Below, one piece after another: positions 1-7,759 of a DNA stretch of 64,000 bases (its first letter is position 1; every line of letters begins with the position of its first letter). The DNA is from an uncultured Sphingomonadales bacterium. GTDB taxonomy: Bacteria; Pseudomonadota; Alphaproteobacteria; Sphingomonadales; Sphingomonadaceae. The stretch covers positions 1-64,000 of the forward strand of contig CAIJLZ010000004.1 of assembly GCA_903821605.1 (NCBI GenBank), written 5' to 3'. A model generated the notes under the pieces. It was not told the origin of the DNA. It worked only from the letters and a program-made list of their open reading frames with translations, and searched no databases. A program made the translations under genes and the position numbers.

Positions 1-190
1 AATAACAATGTCAAAGAGCCGAAAAAACCGACGCACCAGCAACCAGTATTTCTACCGGTAATCCGGAACGCCCGCTTTTAGCTAACCGCACCTGCTTCAG
101 AACCCAGCTAAACCGTCCGTCTCCGTCCGGCCCAGCAGCTCGTCCGCTGCGGTGAACAGCCCTCTACGGATGGAGGGGGGTGCGGTCAAC
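1..190 (-). promoter_or_regulatory. Probable rRNA operon promoter and leader with boxA (operon lies outside window)
   Basis: Read on the minus strand, positions 20 to 1 give GGCTCTTTGACATTGTTATT. This matches the boxA antitermination motif (GCTCTTTgACA) that precedes 16S rRNA genes in alphaproteobacteria. About 140 nt upstream is a -35-like TTGACC (184-189) and, 17 nt on, a weak -10-like TAGAGG (161-166). No convincing ORF covers the stretch. I infer that a 16S-led rrn operon is transcribed leftwards just beyond the window edge. The rRNA itself is not visible, so this rests on boxA recognition and spacing. Confidence 0.5.
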
Positions 191-207
191 CACTTTGTTG
201 CGGAAAT

Positions 208-237
208 TTGACAGCGCGAGAAAAAATGACGTTTAAT
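208..237 (+). promoter_or_regulatory. Candidate sigma-70 promoter upstream of the GST gene
   Basis: TTGACA at 208-213 is followed after 18 nt by TTTAAT (232-237), close to the housekeeping consensus. It faces the GST gene at 471 and would give a leader of about 225 nt. It sits back-to-back with the presumed rrn promoter. The assignment is by consensus match only. Confidence 0.3.
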
Positions 238-470
238 CAGTGAGTTATTTCGCGACAGCCGATCGGGACGCTGCGACACGCCGCTGTGCCGATTGGCACC
301 GAAAGGTGATTTTGGCGGGTTTAGGCGGAGAATCACGACAGAATCGCGGCCCGATATGATTCCCCGCACCAGACTCAGGCCGAAGAATCGGCGCCATCCT
401 CTGCTGGTCACGGCCCGCGCCTTGCTGTTAGAACCGCTGCAACGCCTGAGCGGCGAGAATGGAGACGTTG

Positions 471-1169
471 ATGATTGAGCTATATTACTGGGCCACGCCC
501 AACGGACATAAGGTGACGATGTTGCTGGAGGAGACCGGCCTCCCCTATCGCGTTCATCCCGTCAACATCAGCACGGGCGAACAGTTCGACCCGGCCTTTC
601 TCGCCATCGCCCCCAATAATCGCATTCCCGCGGTCGTCGACACCGCACCACAGGATCACGGCGCGCCCTTATCGCTGTTCGAATCCGGGGCGATCCTGCT
701 GTATCTTGCCGAGAAGGCCGGCCAGTTCATCCCGAGCGACCTGCGCGGGCGGGCCGAGGTGCTGCAATGGTTGTTCTGGCAGATGGGCGGGCTTGGACCG
801 ATGGCCGGGCAGAACCATCATTTCGTCGGCTATGCGCCAGAGCAAGTCCCCTATGCGATCCGGCGCTATGTCAACGAGACAGCGCGTCTATACGGCGTCA
901 TGAACAAGCGGCTGGCGGATCGGGCCTATCTCGCGGGCGATGCCTATAGCATCGCCGATATGGCGGCCTATCCGTGGGTGGTGCCGCATGAACGCCAGCA
1001 ACAGGATCTGAACGACTTCCCCCATCTCCAGCGCTGGTTCGAAGCGATTGGCGCGCGACCGGCAACGATCCGCGCCTATGCAGTGGGCGATATCGTCAAG
1101 GACCTGCCGGAGCCGAGCGAAGAGGAGCGCCAACGCATTCTGTTCGGCAACCCGCCGGCCAAGGCTTAA
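471..1169 (+). CDS. Glutathione S-transferase family protein
   Basis: The 232-residue protein has a thioredoxin-fold GST N-terminal domain starting IELYYWATPNGHKVTMLLEETGLPY, with the cis-Pro motif in NNRIPAVVD and the ESGAILLYLAEK glutathione-binding segment. An all-alpha C-terminal domain follows. The N-terminus and overall pattern resemble the bacterial YfcG/YghU (Nu-class) proteins, which act as disulfide-bond reductases or thiol-conjugating enzymes in the cytoplasm. I chose the second ATG (471) over the ORF-track start (459) because GGAG at 461-464 is 6 nt upstream of it and the first ATG has no such site. The gene stands alone, convergent with the CYTH gene. The substrate is unknown. 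Confidence 0.85.
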   Translation: MIELYYWATPNGHKVTMLLEETGLPYRVHPVNISTGEQFDPAFLAIAPNNRIPAVVDTAPQDHGAPLSLFESGAILLYLAEKAGQFIPSDLRGRAEVLQWLFWQMGGLGPMAGQNHHFVGYAPEQVPYAIRRYVNETARLYGVMNKRLADRAYLAGDAYSIADMAAYPWVVPHERQQQDLNDFPHLQRWFEAIGARPATIRAYAVGDIVKDLPEPSEEERQRILFGNPPAKA

Positions 1170-1187
1170 GCGTCAGACCGCGCAGGC

Positions 1188-1643
1188 TTAGGCCTGTTGG
1201 AGCATGTTGGCATGGAGATAGGCCGGATTGCCGGTCACCTCCGTGCCGACCCAGCCGGGCAGTTCGATATCCTGATGGGGATAATCCAGTTCGACCTCGG
1301 CGGTGATTACGCCTTCAAGCGCGCCTTCATAGACATCGACAATCCAAACCAGTCCGCCAAAATGCAGCAGGTGACGGATGCGTTCAACCAGCAGCCCCTC
1401 ACAATGATCGGCCAACAGGATGTCCGCATCATTCAGCGGGATCTCATAGTTGAACTCACGACGCGACAGGCCGGTGCGCGGCCCTTTGAGCGTGAGAAAT
1501 GCCCGCTCCGCCTCGCGCCGGACGCGCAGCTTGGTGCCGGGCATGTGCATCACCAGCCCGTCGCGCAAATGGATGGTTTTGACGACAGACGCCTTCCAGC
1601 CTTGGCCGGATACGAGAAACTTACGCTTCGCCTCGATCTTCAT
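1188..1643 (-). CDS. CYTH domain protein (triphosphate tunnel family) with altered ExExK motif
   Basis: The 151-residue protein is a single CYTH domain. CYTH enzymes form a beta-tunnel that binds metal and triphosphates (inorganic triphosphatase, thiamine triphosphatase, class IV adenylate cyclase). The N-terminus reads MKIEAKRKFLV where the family has ExExK before FLV, so the second acidic residue is replaced by Lys. Downstream charged beta-strands are kept (LRVRREAERAFLTLKG, VDVYEG, AEVELDYP). The start at 1643 is preceded by GGAGAAGG; the ORF-track start 30 nt further upstream has no such support. The altered motif may change metal use or activity. Family assignment is firm, the reaction is not. 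Confidence 0.8.
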   Translation of the reverse strand: MKIEAKRKFLVSGQGWKASVVKTIHLRDGLVMHMPGTKLRVRREAERAFLTLKGPRTGLSRREFNYEIPLNDADILLADHCEGLLVERIRHLLHFGGLVWIVDVYEGALEGVITAEVELDYPHQDIELPGWVGTEVTGNPAYLHANMLQQA

Positions 1644-1896
1644 GGACCTTCTCCCCCCGGGCGGGCCTGTCATATGACGCTACTATGACAAGCAGCGATG
1701 GCAGGCGCAAGCCATCGACAGGGCCTTGAAAATAAGGTGGGACGCCCCAAGTCTGAAGGGCGGGCCGGGCCCCTCTGGTGATTGCAGGCGCAGTCGCGAT
1801 GTCGGACCGCATCGAGATTGCTCGATGCTGGTCCATCATGGCGACCTGTAAGCACGAGCCACTCGATCTTGTCGAACCATGAGGAGACAATGCGAG

Positions 1897-2211
1897 ATGA
1901 CACAAGTCCAAGCGATGCCCTGCCCAGTCTGCCAAGTGCCGCTCGTGATGAGCGAGCGGCAAGGGGTCGAGATCGATTATTGCCCACAGTGTCGCGGGGT
2001 CTGGCTTGATCGTGGCGAACTGGACAAAATCCTCGAACGCAGCGCCACCGAATATGCGAGCCGCGCCGCGCCAGCGATCACACCACCACAACCACAGCCT
2101 CAACCGCCGAGCCAGCCTTGGGGCCAAGGGCAACATCCCAGCCATGGCCACGGCCATGGCCATGGCCATTACAAGCGGCGCAAGTCGTTTCTCGAAGAGC
2201 TTTTCGACTAG
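1897..2211 (+). CDS. TFIIB-type zinc-ribbon protein with His-rich tail
   Basis: This 104-residue protein begins with a zinc ribbon of the zf-TFIIB family. Two CxxC pairs (CPVC and CPQC) lie about 20 residues apart and are followed by the hallmark GVWLDRGELDKI. The middle is rich in Pro and Gln. The C-terminal part contains an HGHGHGHGH run coded by a short GGCCAT repeat (about 2141-2169), then a basic segment and FLEELFD. The ribbon should bind zinc; the His tract could bind extra metal. Start 1897 has AGGAG 10 nt upstream. Small proteins of this type are widespread in alphaproteobacteria without a settled function. The next gene (acyl-CoA ligase) follows 54 nt later on the same strand. Confidence 0.75.
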   Translation: MTQVQAMPCPVCQVPLVMSERQGVEIDYCPQCRGVWLDRGELDKILERSATEYASRAAPAITPPQPQPQPPSQPWGQGQHPSHGHGHGHGHYKRRKSFLEELFD

Positions 2212-2265
2212 CGCTAGCCTGGGGTGACTGGCAAAGTCAGCCTCGAACACAGAGGAACAAACGCT

Positions 2266-3936
2266 ATGGACGGGTCGGGGATGAATGGACATGCTGGCAG
2301 CGGCAGGCATGTGCCGCCCCGGCTGATCACCGACTTGCTTGACCATGCGATTGCCCATCATGCCGACCGTCCGGCCATCGACTTTCTTGGCCGCAAATGG
2401 ACTTATGGCAAGCTTGGCGAGATGGTCGAACATGCGGCTTGGGGCTTGCAGCAGCTTGGCGTCGGACCGGGCACCCGGGTCGGGCTGTGCCTGCCGAACA
2501 CCCCCTATTTCGTCATCTTCTATTTCGCGACGCTGCAAATCGGCGGCACGATCGTCAACTTCAACCCGCTTTATGTCGAGCGCGAGCTGGAGCATCAGAT
2601 CAAGGACAGCGGCACCACCATGATGGTGGTGCCGGACCTGCGCCTGATCCATGACAAGGTGCAGGCCGTCGCACGCCACAGCGGGCTGGAAAAGATCATC
2701 GTCTGCCCGATGGCCAACATCCTGCCATGGACCCAGTCGCTTGGTTTCCGCCTATTGCGCGCCGCCGACCGGGCAACGGTGCCGCATGACGATCTCCACC
2801 TCACTTATGATCAGTTGATCGCCCATGCCGGGGAGGCGGCACCCGTGCTGGTCGATCCTGATGATGTGGCGGTGCTGCAATATACCGGTGGCACGACTGG
2901 CGTGCCCAAAGGGGCGATGCTGACCCATGCCAATCTCAGCGCCAATAGCCGCCAGATGGTGCTGCACATTGGCGGGCCGACAGCGGCGGCCAACCGGATG
3001 CTGGGGGTCTTGCCGCTCTTTCATGTGTTCGCGCTGACGACGGTGCTCAACTTTTCGATCGATACGGCGGCGGAAATGATTCTGTTGCCGCGCTTCGAAC
3101 TGCCGCAATTGCTCAAGACCATCCGCCGCACCCGCCCGACTTGGCTCCCCGCCGTGCCGACGATCTTCTCGGCGATTGTCGAGGCGGCCGAGCAATCGGA
3201 CATGGATTTCAGTTCGCTCCAATTCTGCATTTCAGGCGGGGCACCACTGCCGCTCGACACCCGCCAGCGCTTCGAAAAGCTGACCGGTTGCCGCGTGGTC
3301 GAAGGCTATGGCCTGTCCGAATCCTCCCCCATCCTGACCTGCAACCCGGCCCAAGGCGTGGTGAAGGATAATAGCTGCGGCGTCGCCGTTACCGATACCG
3401 TGATCGAAGTGCGCGACATCAGCGACCCGCACCGCGTGCTGCCGCAAGGCGAGCGCGGTGAGGTCTGCGCGCGCGGGCCGCAGGTGATGAAAGGCTATTG
3501 GGGCAAGCCGAGCGAGACGGAAGCCGCGTTCATCGATGGCGCGCTGAGGACCGGCGATGTCGGCTATGTCGATACGGACGGCTATCTCTTCCTCGTCGAC
3601 CGGATCAAGGATGTGATCCTGTGCAGCGGCTATAATGTCTATCCGCGCGTGATCGAAGAGGCGCTCTATGAGCATCCCGATGTCACCGAGGCGGTGGTCA
3701 TCGCGGTGCCCGACGATTATCGCGGCCAAGCCCCCAAGGCGTTTGTCGCGCTCCGCTCGGGTAGCGCCTTAACGCCAGCCGCGCTGGATGATTTTCTGGC
3801 GTCTCGCTTGTCGAAGATCGAACTGCCGCGCGAGATCGAGATCAGGGCATCTTTGCCCAAAACGCTGATCGGCAAATTGTCGAAAAAGGAACTGGTTGAA
3901 GAAGAGCGCGCCAAACAGGCGGAGGCCACCGGCTGA
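2266..3936 (+). CDS. Long-chain acyl-CoA ligase (AMP-forming)
   Basis: The 556-residue protein belongs to the ANL adenylate-forming superfamily. It should activate a carboxylic acid, probably a long-chain fatty acid, to acyl-AMP and then acyl-CoA. Visible motifs in order are the P-loop-like YTGGTTGVPKGAMLTH, GYGLSESSP (A5), the RTGDVGYVDTDGYLFLVDRIKD hinge (A7/A8) and the C-terminal IGKLSKKEL lysine region (A10). The start at 2266 is preceded by GAGGAA; the ORF-track start at 2224 is a GTG without good spacing. The length fits FadD-type enzymes. Fatty acid versus aromatic acid substrate cannot be decided from sequence alone. Confidence 0.88.
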   Translation: MDGSGMNGHAGSGRHVPPRLITDLLDHAIAHHADRPAIDFLGRKWTYGKLGEMVEHAAWGLQQLGVGPGTRVGLCLPNTPYFVIFYFATLQIGGTIVNFNPLYVERELEHQIKDSGTTMMVVPDLRLIHDKVQAVARHSGLEKIIVCPMANILPWTQSLGFRLLRAADRATVPHDDLHLTYDQLIAHAGEAAPVLVDPDDVAVLQYTGGTTGVPKGAMLTHANLSANSRQMVLHIGGPTAAANRMLGVLPLFHVFALTTVLNFSIDTAAEMILLPRFELPQLLKTIRRTRPTWLPAVPTIFSAIVEAAEQSDMDFSSLQFCISGGAPLPLDTRQRFEKLTGCRVVEGYGLSESSPILTCNPAQGVVKDNSCGVAVTDTVIEVRDISDPHRVLPQGERGEVCARGPQVMKGYWGKPSETEAAFIDGALRTGDVGYVDTDGYLFLVDRIKDVILCSGYNVYPRVIEEALYEHPDVTEAVVIAVPDDYRGQAPKAFVALRSGSALTPAALDDFLASRLSKIELPREIEIRASLPKTLIGKLSKKELVEEERAKQAEATG

Positions 3937-3939
3937 GGC

Positions 3940-4236
3940 TCAGCCGATGCGATTGCCCCGGACCCGTTCAATCACGGCAGCGAGGCAAGCGCGCGCATTG
4001 CGGATATAGATCCCGGCCTCCAGCGACCACGCATGTTCGGCATCCTTGTCAGGCCCCAACTCTTCCAACAAGGCCGCCTTGGCACCGATTTCCGCCAGTT
4101 GGGGATCGCCCATGGCATCCACCGCCGCCTGCCAGCCGGCCTGCCAGCCGCCCGAGAAAAACTCCCGCTCCCGCCCATTGGCCTTGCCATGCCGGGTCGC
4201 GAAAAAGGCATCGAACCGTTCACGCATCGTGTCCAT
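3940..4236 (-). CDS. Hypothetical alpha-helical protein
   Basis: A 98-residue ORF convergent with the acyl-CoA ligase (3 nt gap). ATG 4236 has a GAAGGAAG site just upstream, and composition and third-position GC look coding. The protein is mostly helical and soluble, with a Gly/Trp patch (FFSGGWQAGWQAA) and no signal peptide or membrane segment. I do not recognise the family and assign no function. It may be a lineage-specific protein. Confidence 0.55.
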   Translation of the reverse strand: MDTMRERFDAFFATRHGKANGREREFFSGGWQAGWQAAVDAMGDPQLAEIGAKAALLEELGPDKDAEHAWSLEAGIYIRNARACLAAVIERVRGNRIG

Positions 4237-4355
4237 GGGTCGCTTCCTTCCTTCCCGCGTCTTGCGCCTTCGTAGCGCCGCCGGGCGGAGAGGGAAAGCC
4301 GCGATCCTCCATCGACAACTGCCGGGAAGCCAGCGATCCCTCTCTCATCCCATGA

Positions 4356-4940
4356 TCACGGCCGCAGGCGATAAACCGGATCTGCCGCGCCCCAAGCACC
4401 AAGCGGGCGGAGTGTCGCCATCATGCCCTCGTCAAGTATCTGTCCGGAGGGGCTGTTGTCGTTCCAGTCCATCACCACCTGACGCTGAAAAATGCGCCAT
4501 TCACCCGCGCGGCGTTCGAACTGATCGAGATAGCGGCCCGCCATGACAAACTGCTCCCGCATTGGATCGAGACCAAGGCCCGCACATAATGCCGCATAGC
4601 GTTCCCCCATGATGCCGCCCACCATCTCCGGGCGGACCTGACAGGGCGAATAGAGATAGCTCTCGGTACTGGCCCGGTCGCCATCGACCTCGATCGCGAT
4701 ATTGAGCAGGCAATGCGTGCCCATGATGAAGAAGTTCCGAATCTCGCGGATGATGAAGGGGACGAACTCCCCGGCATTGCCCGAATAGATGCCGTGAATG
4801 TCGCACCCATCCGGCCAATAGACCGTTTCCATCAGGCCAAGATCGGCACGGTCAAGCGCCCGGCAATAACGGGTGAGCACATCCTCAATGTCGCGCCGGG
4901 CGACGAGATCGGCCAAGGCGGCGGTGCGATCCAGCGTCAT
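4356..4940 (-). CDS. NTF2-like / SnoaL-like protein, second of a tandem pair
   Basis: This 194-residue protein fits the cone-shaped NTF2-like fold (SnoaL_4 type). It has an N-terminal helix RRDIEDVLTRYCRALDRADLGLMETVYWPDG, then beta strands ending in GRYLDQFERRAGEWRIFQRQVVMDWN. Such proteins are small isomerases, dehydratases or hydrolases of steroid, polyketide or aromatic catabolism. The gene overlaps the upstream paralogue by ATGA (4937-4940), so the two are probably translationally coupled. The acidic/His residues of the pocket (for example WPDGCDIHG) are conserved between the copies. No other catabolic enzyme apart from the acyl-CoA ligase lies nearby, so the substrate is unknown. Confidence 0.75.
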   Translation of the reverse strand: MTLDRTAALADLVARRDIEDVLTRYCRALDRADLGLMETVYWPDGCDIHGIYSGNAGEFVPFIIREIRNFFIMGTHCLLNIAIEVDGDRASTESYLYSPCQVRPEMVGGIMGERYAALCAGLGLDPMREQFVMAGRYLDQFERRAGEWRIFQRQVVMDWNDNSPSGQILDEGMMATLRPLGAWGAADPVYRLRP

Positions 4941-5518
4941 GGCCGGTTCGAGAAGACGAGATCGTCCCGCCCCCTCGCCCCCAATGGTCGCAAGGTCGCG
5001 AACATGCCCTGATCAAGAATTTCACCCGATGGCCGATTGTCGTTCCAATCCATCACCACCTGACGATGGAAAATGCGCCATTCGCCGTTGCGCCGCTCGA
5101 ACCGATCGAGATAACGCCCGCCGAAATAGAAATGATGATGCTCGGGATCGAGGCCCTTGCGGTCGAACATCTGCATATAGCGCGAGCCGAAAATATCCGC
5201 CGCCTTATCTGCACGCACCTTGTGATAGGCGAAGAGATAGGTCTCGGTCGCGGCGCGGTCCCCATCGATTTCCATATGCACGTTCATCAGGCCGTGCATC
5301 GTGACCTCGAACCAATTCTGAATTTCGCGCACGATGAATTCGGCGAAATCGGCGGCATTACCGTCGAACACGCCATGGCTGTCGGTGCCATCGGGCCAGT
5401 AGACGGATTTCATCAGTTCGACATCGCAGCGATCCAGCGCCCGCGAATAACGGGTCAGCACCTCATAAATATCGCGTCGGTCCAACAGGTCCTGCAATTC
5501 GGTGTCGGGGGTCTTCAT
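4937..5518 (-). CDS. NTF2-like / SnoaL-like protein, first of a tandem pair
   Basis: This 193-residue paralogue of the following gene is matched throughout, with roughly half of the residues identical by eye and the same length. It has the same NTF2-like layout: RRDIYEVLTRYSRALDRCDVELMKSVYWPDGTDSHG at the N-terminus and GRYLDRFERRNGEWRIFHRQVVMDWNDN towards the C-terminus. It is the promoter-proximal member of a two-gene operon. The pair probably arose by local duplication and may form homo- or hetero-oligomers, since NTF2-like proteins commonly dimerise or trimerise. Function is inferred only at fold level. Confidence 0.75.
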   Translation of the reverse strand: MKTPDTELQDLLDRRDIYEVLTRYSRALDRCDVELMKSVYWPDGTDSHGVFDGNAADFAEFIVREIQNWFEVTMHGLMNVHMEIDGDRAATETYLFAYHKVRADKAADIFGSRYMQMFDRKGLDPEHHHFYFGGRYLDRFERRNGEWRIFHRQVVMDWNDNRPSGEILDQGMFATLRPLGARGRDDLVFSNRP

Positions 5519-5834
5519 GCCATCCTCTCCTCGCCGGTCGGTTGATATATGCCGGTCGCATCAGCGCCCCATCAGCCAGGGCAAGGCGATGTTAGCCGTT
5601 TGGCGGCCATGCGCAACCGGCGAGGATCAACAACAACGCCCCACCCGCTTGCCCGCATCTAAGGGGATATCCCGCATTGATTTTTTACCTTGTTCATCCA
5701 AGGTTATGGCCGATGTCACCATATCGGAGCTGATGGCTGCGGCGCGCATCATCAGAGAACTACGGGGTACACAAGCGAACGAGAGCCATGCTCATCTCTT
5801 CCAGTCTGGATCAACTTGCATAGGGGAACTACCC
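5519..5834. other. Divergent intergenic region, no gene assigned
   Basis: About 316 nt separate the NTF2-like operon (minus) from the heme-binding-like gene (plus). The ORF track extends the plus gene through this region from 5502, and an in-frame ATG exists at 5706. The best ribosome-binding site (AGGGGAA) is at 5835, so I treat the region as regulatory. No clear dyad or consensus promoter was found. Confidence 0.4.
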
Positions 5835-6482
5835 ATGTCGGCATGTACCGAAGACGTTTTTACCGAGCCCTCCAACATTGATGTCGATACGCTCGCCAAT
5901 CTCGGCCCGCTGCGGGCCATGGCCGGCATTTGGGAAGGCAAGCGCGGCATCGACATCAAGCCCAAGGCCGATGGCCCAAAGACGCAGGCTTTTGTCGAGC
6001 GGCTCGAACTCCAACCAATTGATCCGCAGACCAACGGGCCGCAGCTATTCTATGGCCTGCGCTATAGCTCTCACGTCACCAAGCCGGGCCAGGTCAAGAC
6101 CTATCACGATCAGGTCGGCTATTGGCTATGGGAACCGGCAACCGGCACCGTCATCCACTCGCTCGCCATTCCACGCGCGCAGGTGGCGTTGGCGGTTGGC
6201 CAAGCGACGGCCGATGCGAAAAGCTTCACCTTAAAGGCGGAACGCGGCACCACCGGCTATGGCATTTGTTCGACGCCCTTCCTTGAACATGCCTTTCGCA
6301 CCGACAGCTTCACCATCACTGTCACCATCCATGACGATGGCAGCTGGTCCTATGACGAGGACACCGTACTGATGATCAAGGGGCAGGATGAACCCTTCCA
6401 CCATCGCGACACCAACAAGCTGCGCAAAATCGAGGAGCCCACGCCGAACCCGCTGGCCCTCGAACTGCACGCCCAGGCTTGA
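5835..6482 (+). CDS. Heme-binding-like beta-barrel protein (nitrobindin/FABP-like fold)
   Basis: This 215-residue protein resembles the THAP4/nitrobindin-type beta-barrel family. It has an N-terminal LGPLRAMAGIWEGKRG (family pattern L..l.GtW.G.G), a central YHDQVGYWLWEPATGTVIHSLAIPRAQV, and a C-terminal SYDEDTVLMIKGQDEPFHHRDTNKLRKI. Nitrobindins bind ferric heme through a C-terminal His; the HH in EPFHHRDTNKL is a candidate but not proven. The start is set at 5835 after AGGGGAACTACCC; a longer in-frame start at 5706 is possible. It is divergent from the NTF2-like operon and may share a promoter region with it. Confidence 0.65.
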   Translation: MSACTEDVFTEPSNIDVDTLANLGPLRAMAGIWEGKRGIDIKPKADGPKTQAFVERLELQPIDPQTNGPQLFYGLRYSSHVTKPGQVKTYHDQVGYWLWEPATGTVIHSLAIPRAQVALAVGQATADAKSFTLKAERGTTGYGICSTPFLEHAFRTDSFTITVTIHDDGSWSYDEDTVLMIKGQDEPFHHRDTNKLRKIEEPTPNPLALELHAQA

Positions 6483-6494
6483 CGCCCAAATGGA

Positions 6495-6950
6495 TCAGCC
6501 GGTTGCCAATGAGGCAGTCGGCTGGTCTGCGGGCTTCGCCTTATAGGTGCGGGCAAAGCAATAGGGACCCGCCGGGTGCACCGCAAAGGCGCCCCAATAG
6601 CCATCATCACCGCCCATCTGTGGCCGATGATGCGCCGCGTGGAAGGTCGCGCACAAACGATAATGCTGCTTATCCTGCGCCGTATAGCCATAGGCCACGC
6701 CGCTTTCAGGATCGACCGGCAGCGTGTCATCGCGCAGGCGGCCGGCCTCCTCCAGCGACGATGGAAATATGCCCTTGTCCGCGCGATAACGGGTGACCGC
6801 GCGATCAAGTTGCTGAAGATGTTGCTCACGCGTGCGGTCGGCCCGCACCGCCCGCGCCTCACCCGGACTGCCGGCCTTCCACAGCGCCGCCGCAATGGCG
6901 ATCACGCTCAACGCGATCATCGCCCCGGTCATCAGCCCGCGCGGGCTCAT
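6495..6950 (-). CDS. Single-pass membrane protein with prepilin-like periplasmic domain
   Basis: The 151-residue protein has one N-terminal membrane segment (GAMIALSVIAIAAALW) followed by a soluble domain. Its pattern LQQLDRAVTRYRADKGIFPSSLEEA..LPVDPESGVAYGYTAQDKQHYRLCATF resembles the globular domain of type II secretion pseudopilins, though the prepilin-peptidase motif (G followed by FTLIE) is absent. It overlaps the upstream DUF5671 gene by ATGA (6947-6950), so the two proteins are probably made together. Function is unknown; a membrane partner of the DUF5671 protein is the most economical reading. Confidence 0.6.
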   Translation of the reverse strand: MSPRGLMTGAMIALSVIAIAAALWKAGSPGEARAVRADRTREQHLQQLDRAVTRYRADKGIFPSSLEEAGRLRDDTLPVDPESGVAYGYTAQDKQHYRLCATFHAAHHRPQMGGDDGYWGAFAVHPAGPYCFARTYKAKPADQPTASLATG

Positions 6951-7603
6951 TGCGCCGCGCCCTTCATCGCCTCGTCGGCGCGCATTTCATGGAGATAGCG
7001 CCACAAGATGACCCCGGCGAGCCCGCCCAACACCAGCCCCTTGAGCAGGATGCGCGCGACCAGTTCGCCATTCAACAGCACATAAAGCAGATAGCCGACA
7101 TCCATCAGCATGATCGTCGCCGCCACATAGAGGGTGAGATAGGTCAACGTCCGCCGCACGCGCGACCGCCCATGGGTCGGATCGGTCAGCTTCAAGCGTT
7201 CGATCATGCGGTCGAGCAGCAGATAGCAAGGCAGGAACACGATCAGCATCGACACCCCCCAGCGCAAGCTCTCCAAGGCGGAAGTCGCGGCATATTCACC
7301 GGCCAATTTATCGGGCAAGGCAAGGTTGATCAGCTGATACAGGATCGTGCCCAAGCCGCTTGTCGTCATGTACAGCGTCGTAAACAGCAGCAGATACAGA
7401 AAAGACTCGCGCGCCGAGGGCGAGATCACCGGGCGCGGCACCGGCACCGGAAAAGCGATATCGGCATAGCTATCGAGCGCGGCCTGCACTTGCTTCGGTG
7501 GCCACCCCGCCTGTTCAAGCACCTCGCCAATGCGCCCCCGGCTTTCACCCGCCGCCAGCGCCGCCGCGACGAATTCCTGCAATTCTTCTCGCTTGACCGT
7601 CAT
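6947..7603 (-). CDS. DUF5671 multi-pass membrane protein
   Basis: This 218-residue protein has a soluble N-terminal helical module (MTVKREELQEFVAAALAAGESRGRIGEVLEQAGWPPKQVQAALDSY, resembling a UBA/SHOCT-like helical hairpin). Four or five membrane segments of the DUF5671 type follow (ESFLYLLLFTTLYMTTSGLGTILYQLINLALPD; SLRWGVSMLIVFLPCYLLLDRMI; LTYLTLYVAATIMLMDVGYLLYVLLNG; LLKGLVLGGLAGVILWRYL). The start at 7603 has GAGAGGGG upstream; the 50-residue extension in the ORF track looks non-coding. No function is established for DUF5671. Confidence 0.7.
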   Translation of the reverse strand: MTVKREELQEFVAAALAAGESRGRIGEVLEQAGWPPKQVQAALDSYADIAFPVPVPRPVISPSARESFLYLLLFTTLYMTTSGLGTILYQLINLALPDKLAGEYAATSALESLRWGVSMLIVFLPCYLLLDRMIERLKLTDPTHGRSRVRRTLTYLTLYVAATIMLMDVGYLLYVLLNGELVARILLKGLVLGGLAGVILWRYLHEMRADEAMKGAAQ

Positions 7604-7759
7604 GCTAACCCCTCTCGACTGCAGTCCGTTGATATCACCTGCATGATGCGCGGCCAATTTCCTATCCGGGTAGCTACGGACGACGGCCGCCACCGCCACC
7701 GCCCCCTTGCCGCACCGCTTTGAATTTGACCTCGCGACCGGCACGACTAACATGGCGTC

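Noticed and set aside
97-411. Minus-strand ORF of 104 codons at the left edge
   Set aside because: It overlaps the presumed rRNA promoter/leader, has no ribosome-binding site, and its composition does not look like protein.
1197-1688. Long plus-strand ORF opposite the CYTH gene
   Set aside because: Shadow of the CYTH gene; the minus-strand protein has the family motifs.
2141-2169. GGCCAT repeat as a mobile or regulatory repeat
   Set aside because: It encodes the His-Gly tract of the zinc-ribbon protein in frame.
1621-2679. 352-codon minus-strand ORF across the zinc-ribbon gene and ligase 5' end
   Set aside because: It lies antisense to two genes with clear motifs, and its composition is that of a shadow frame.
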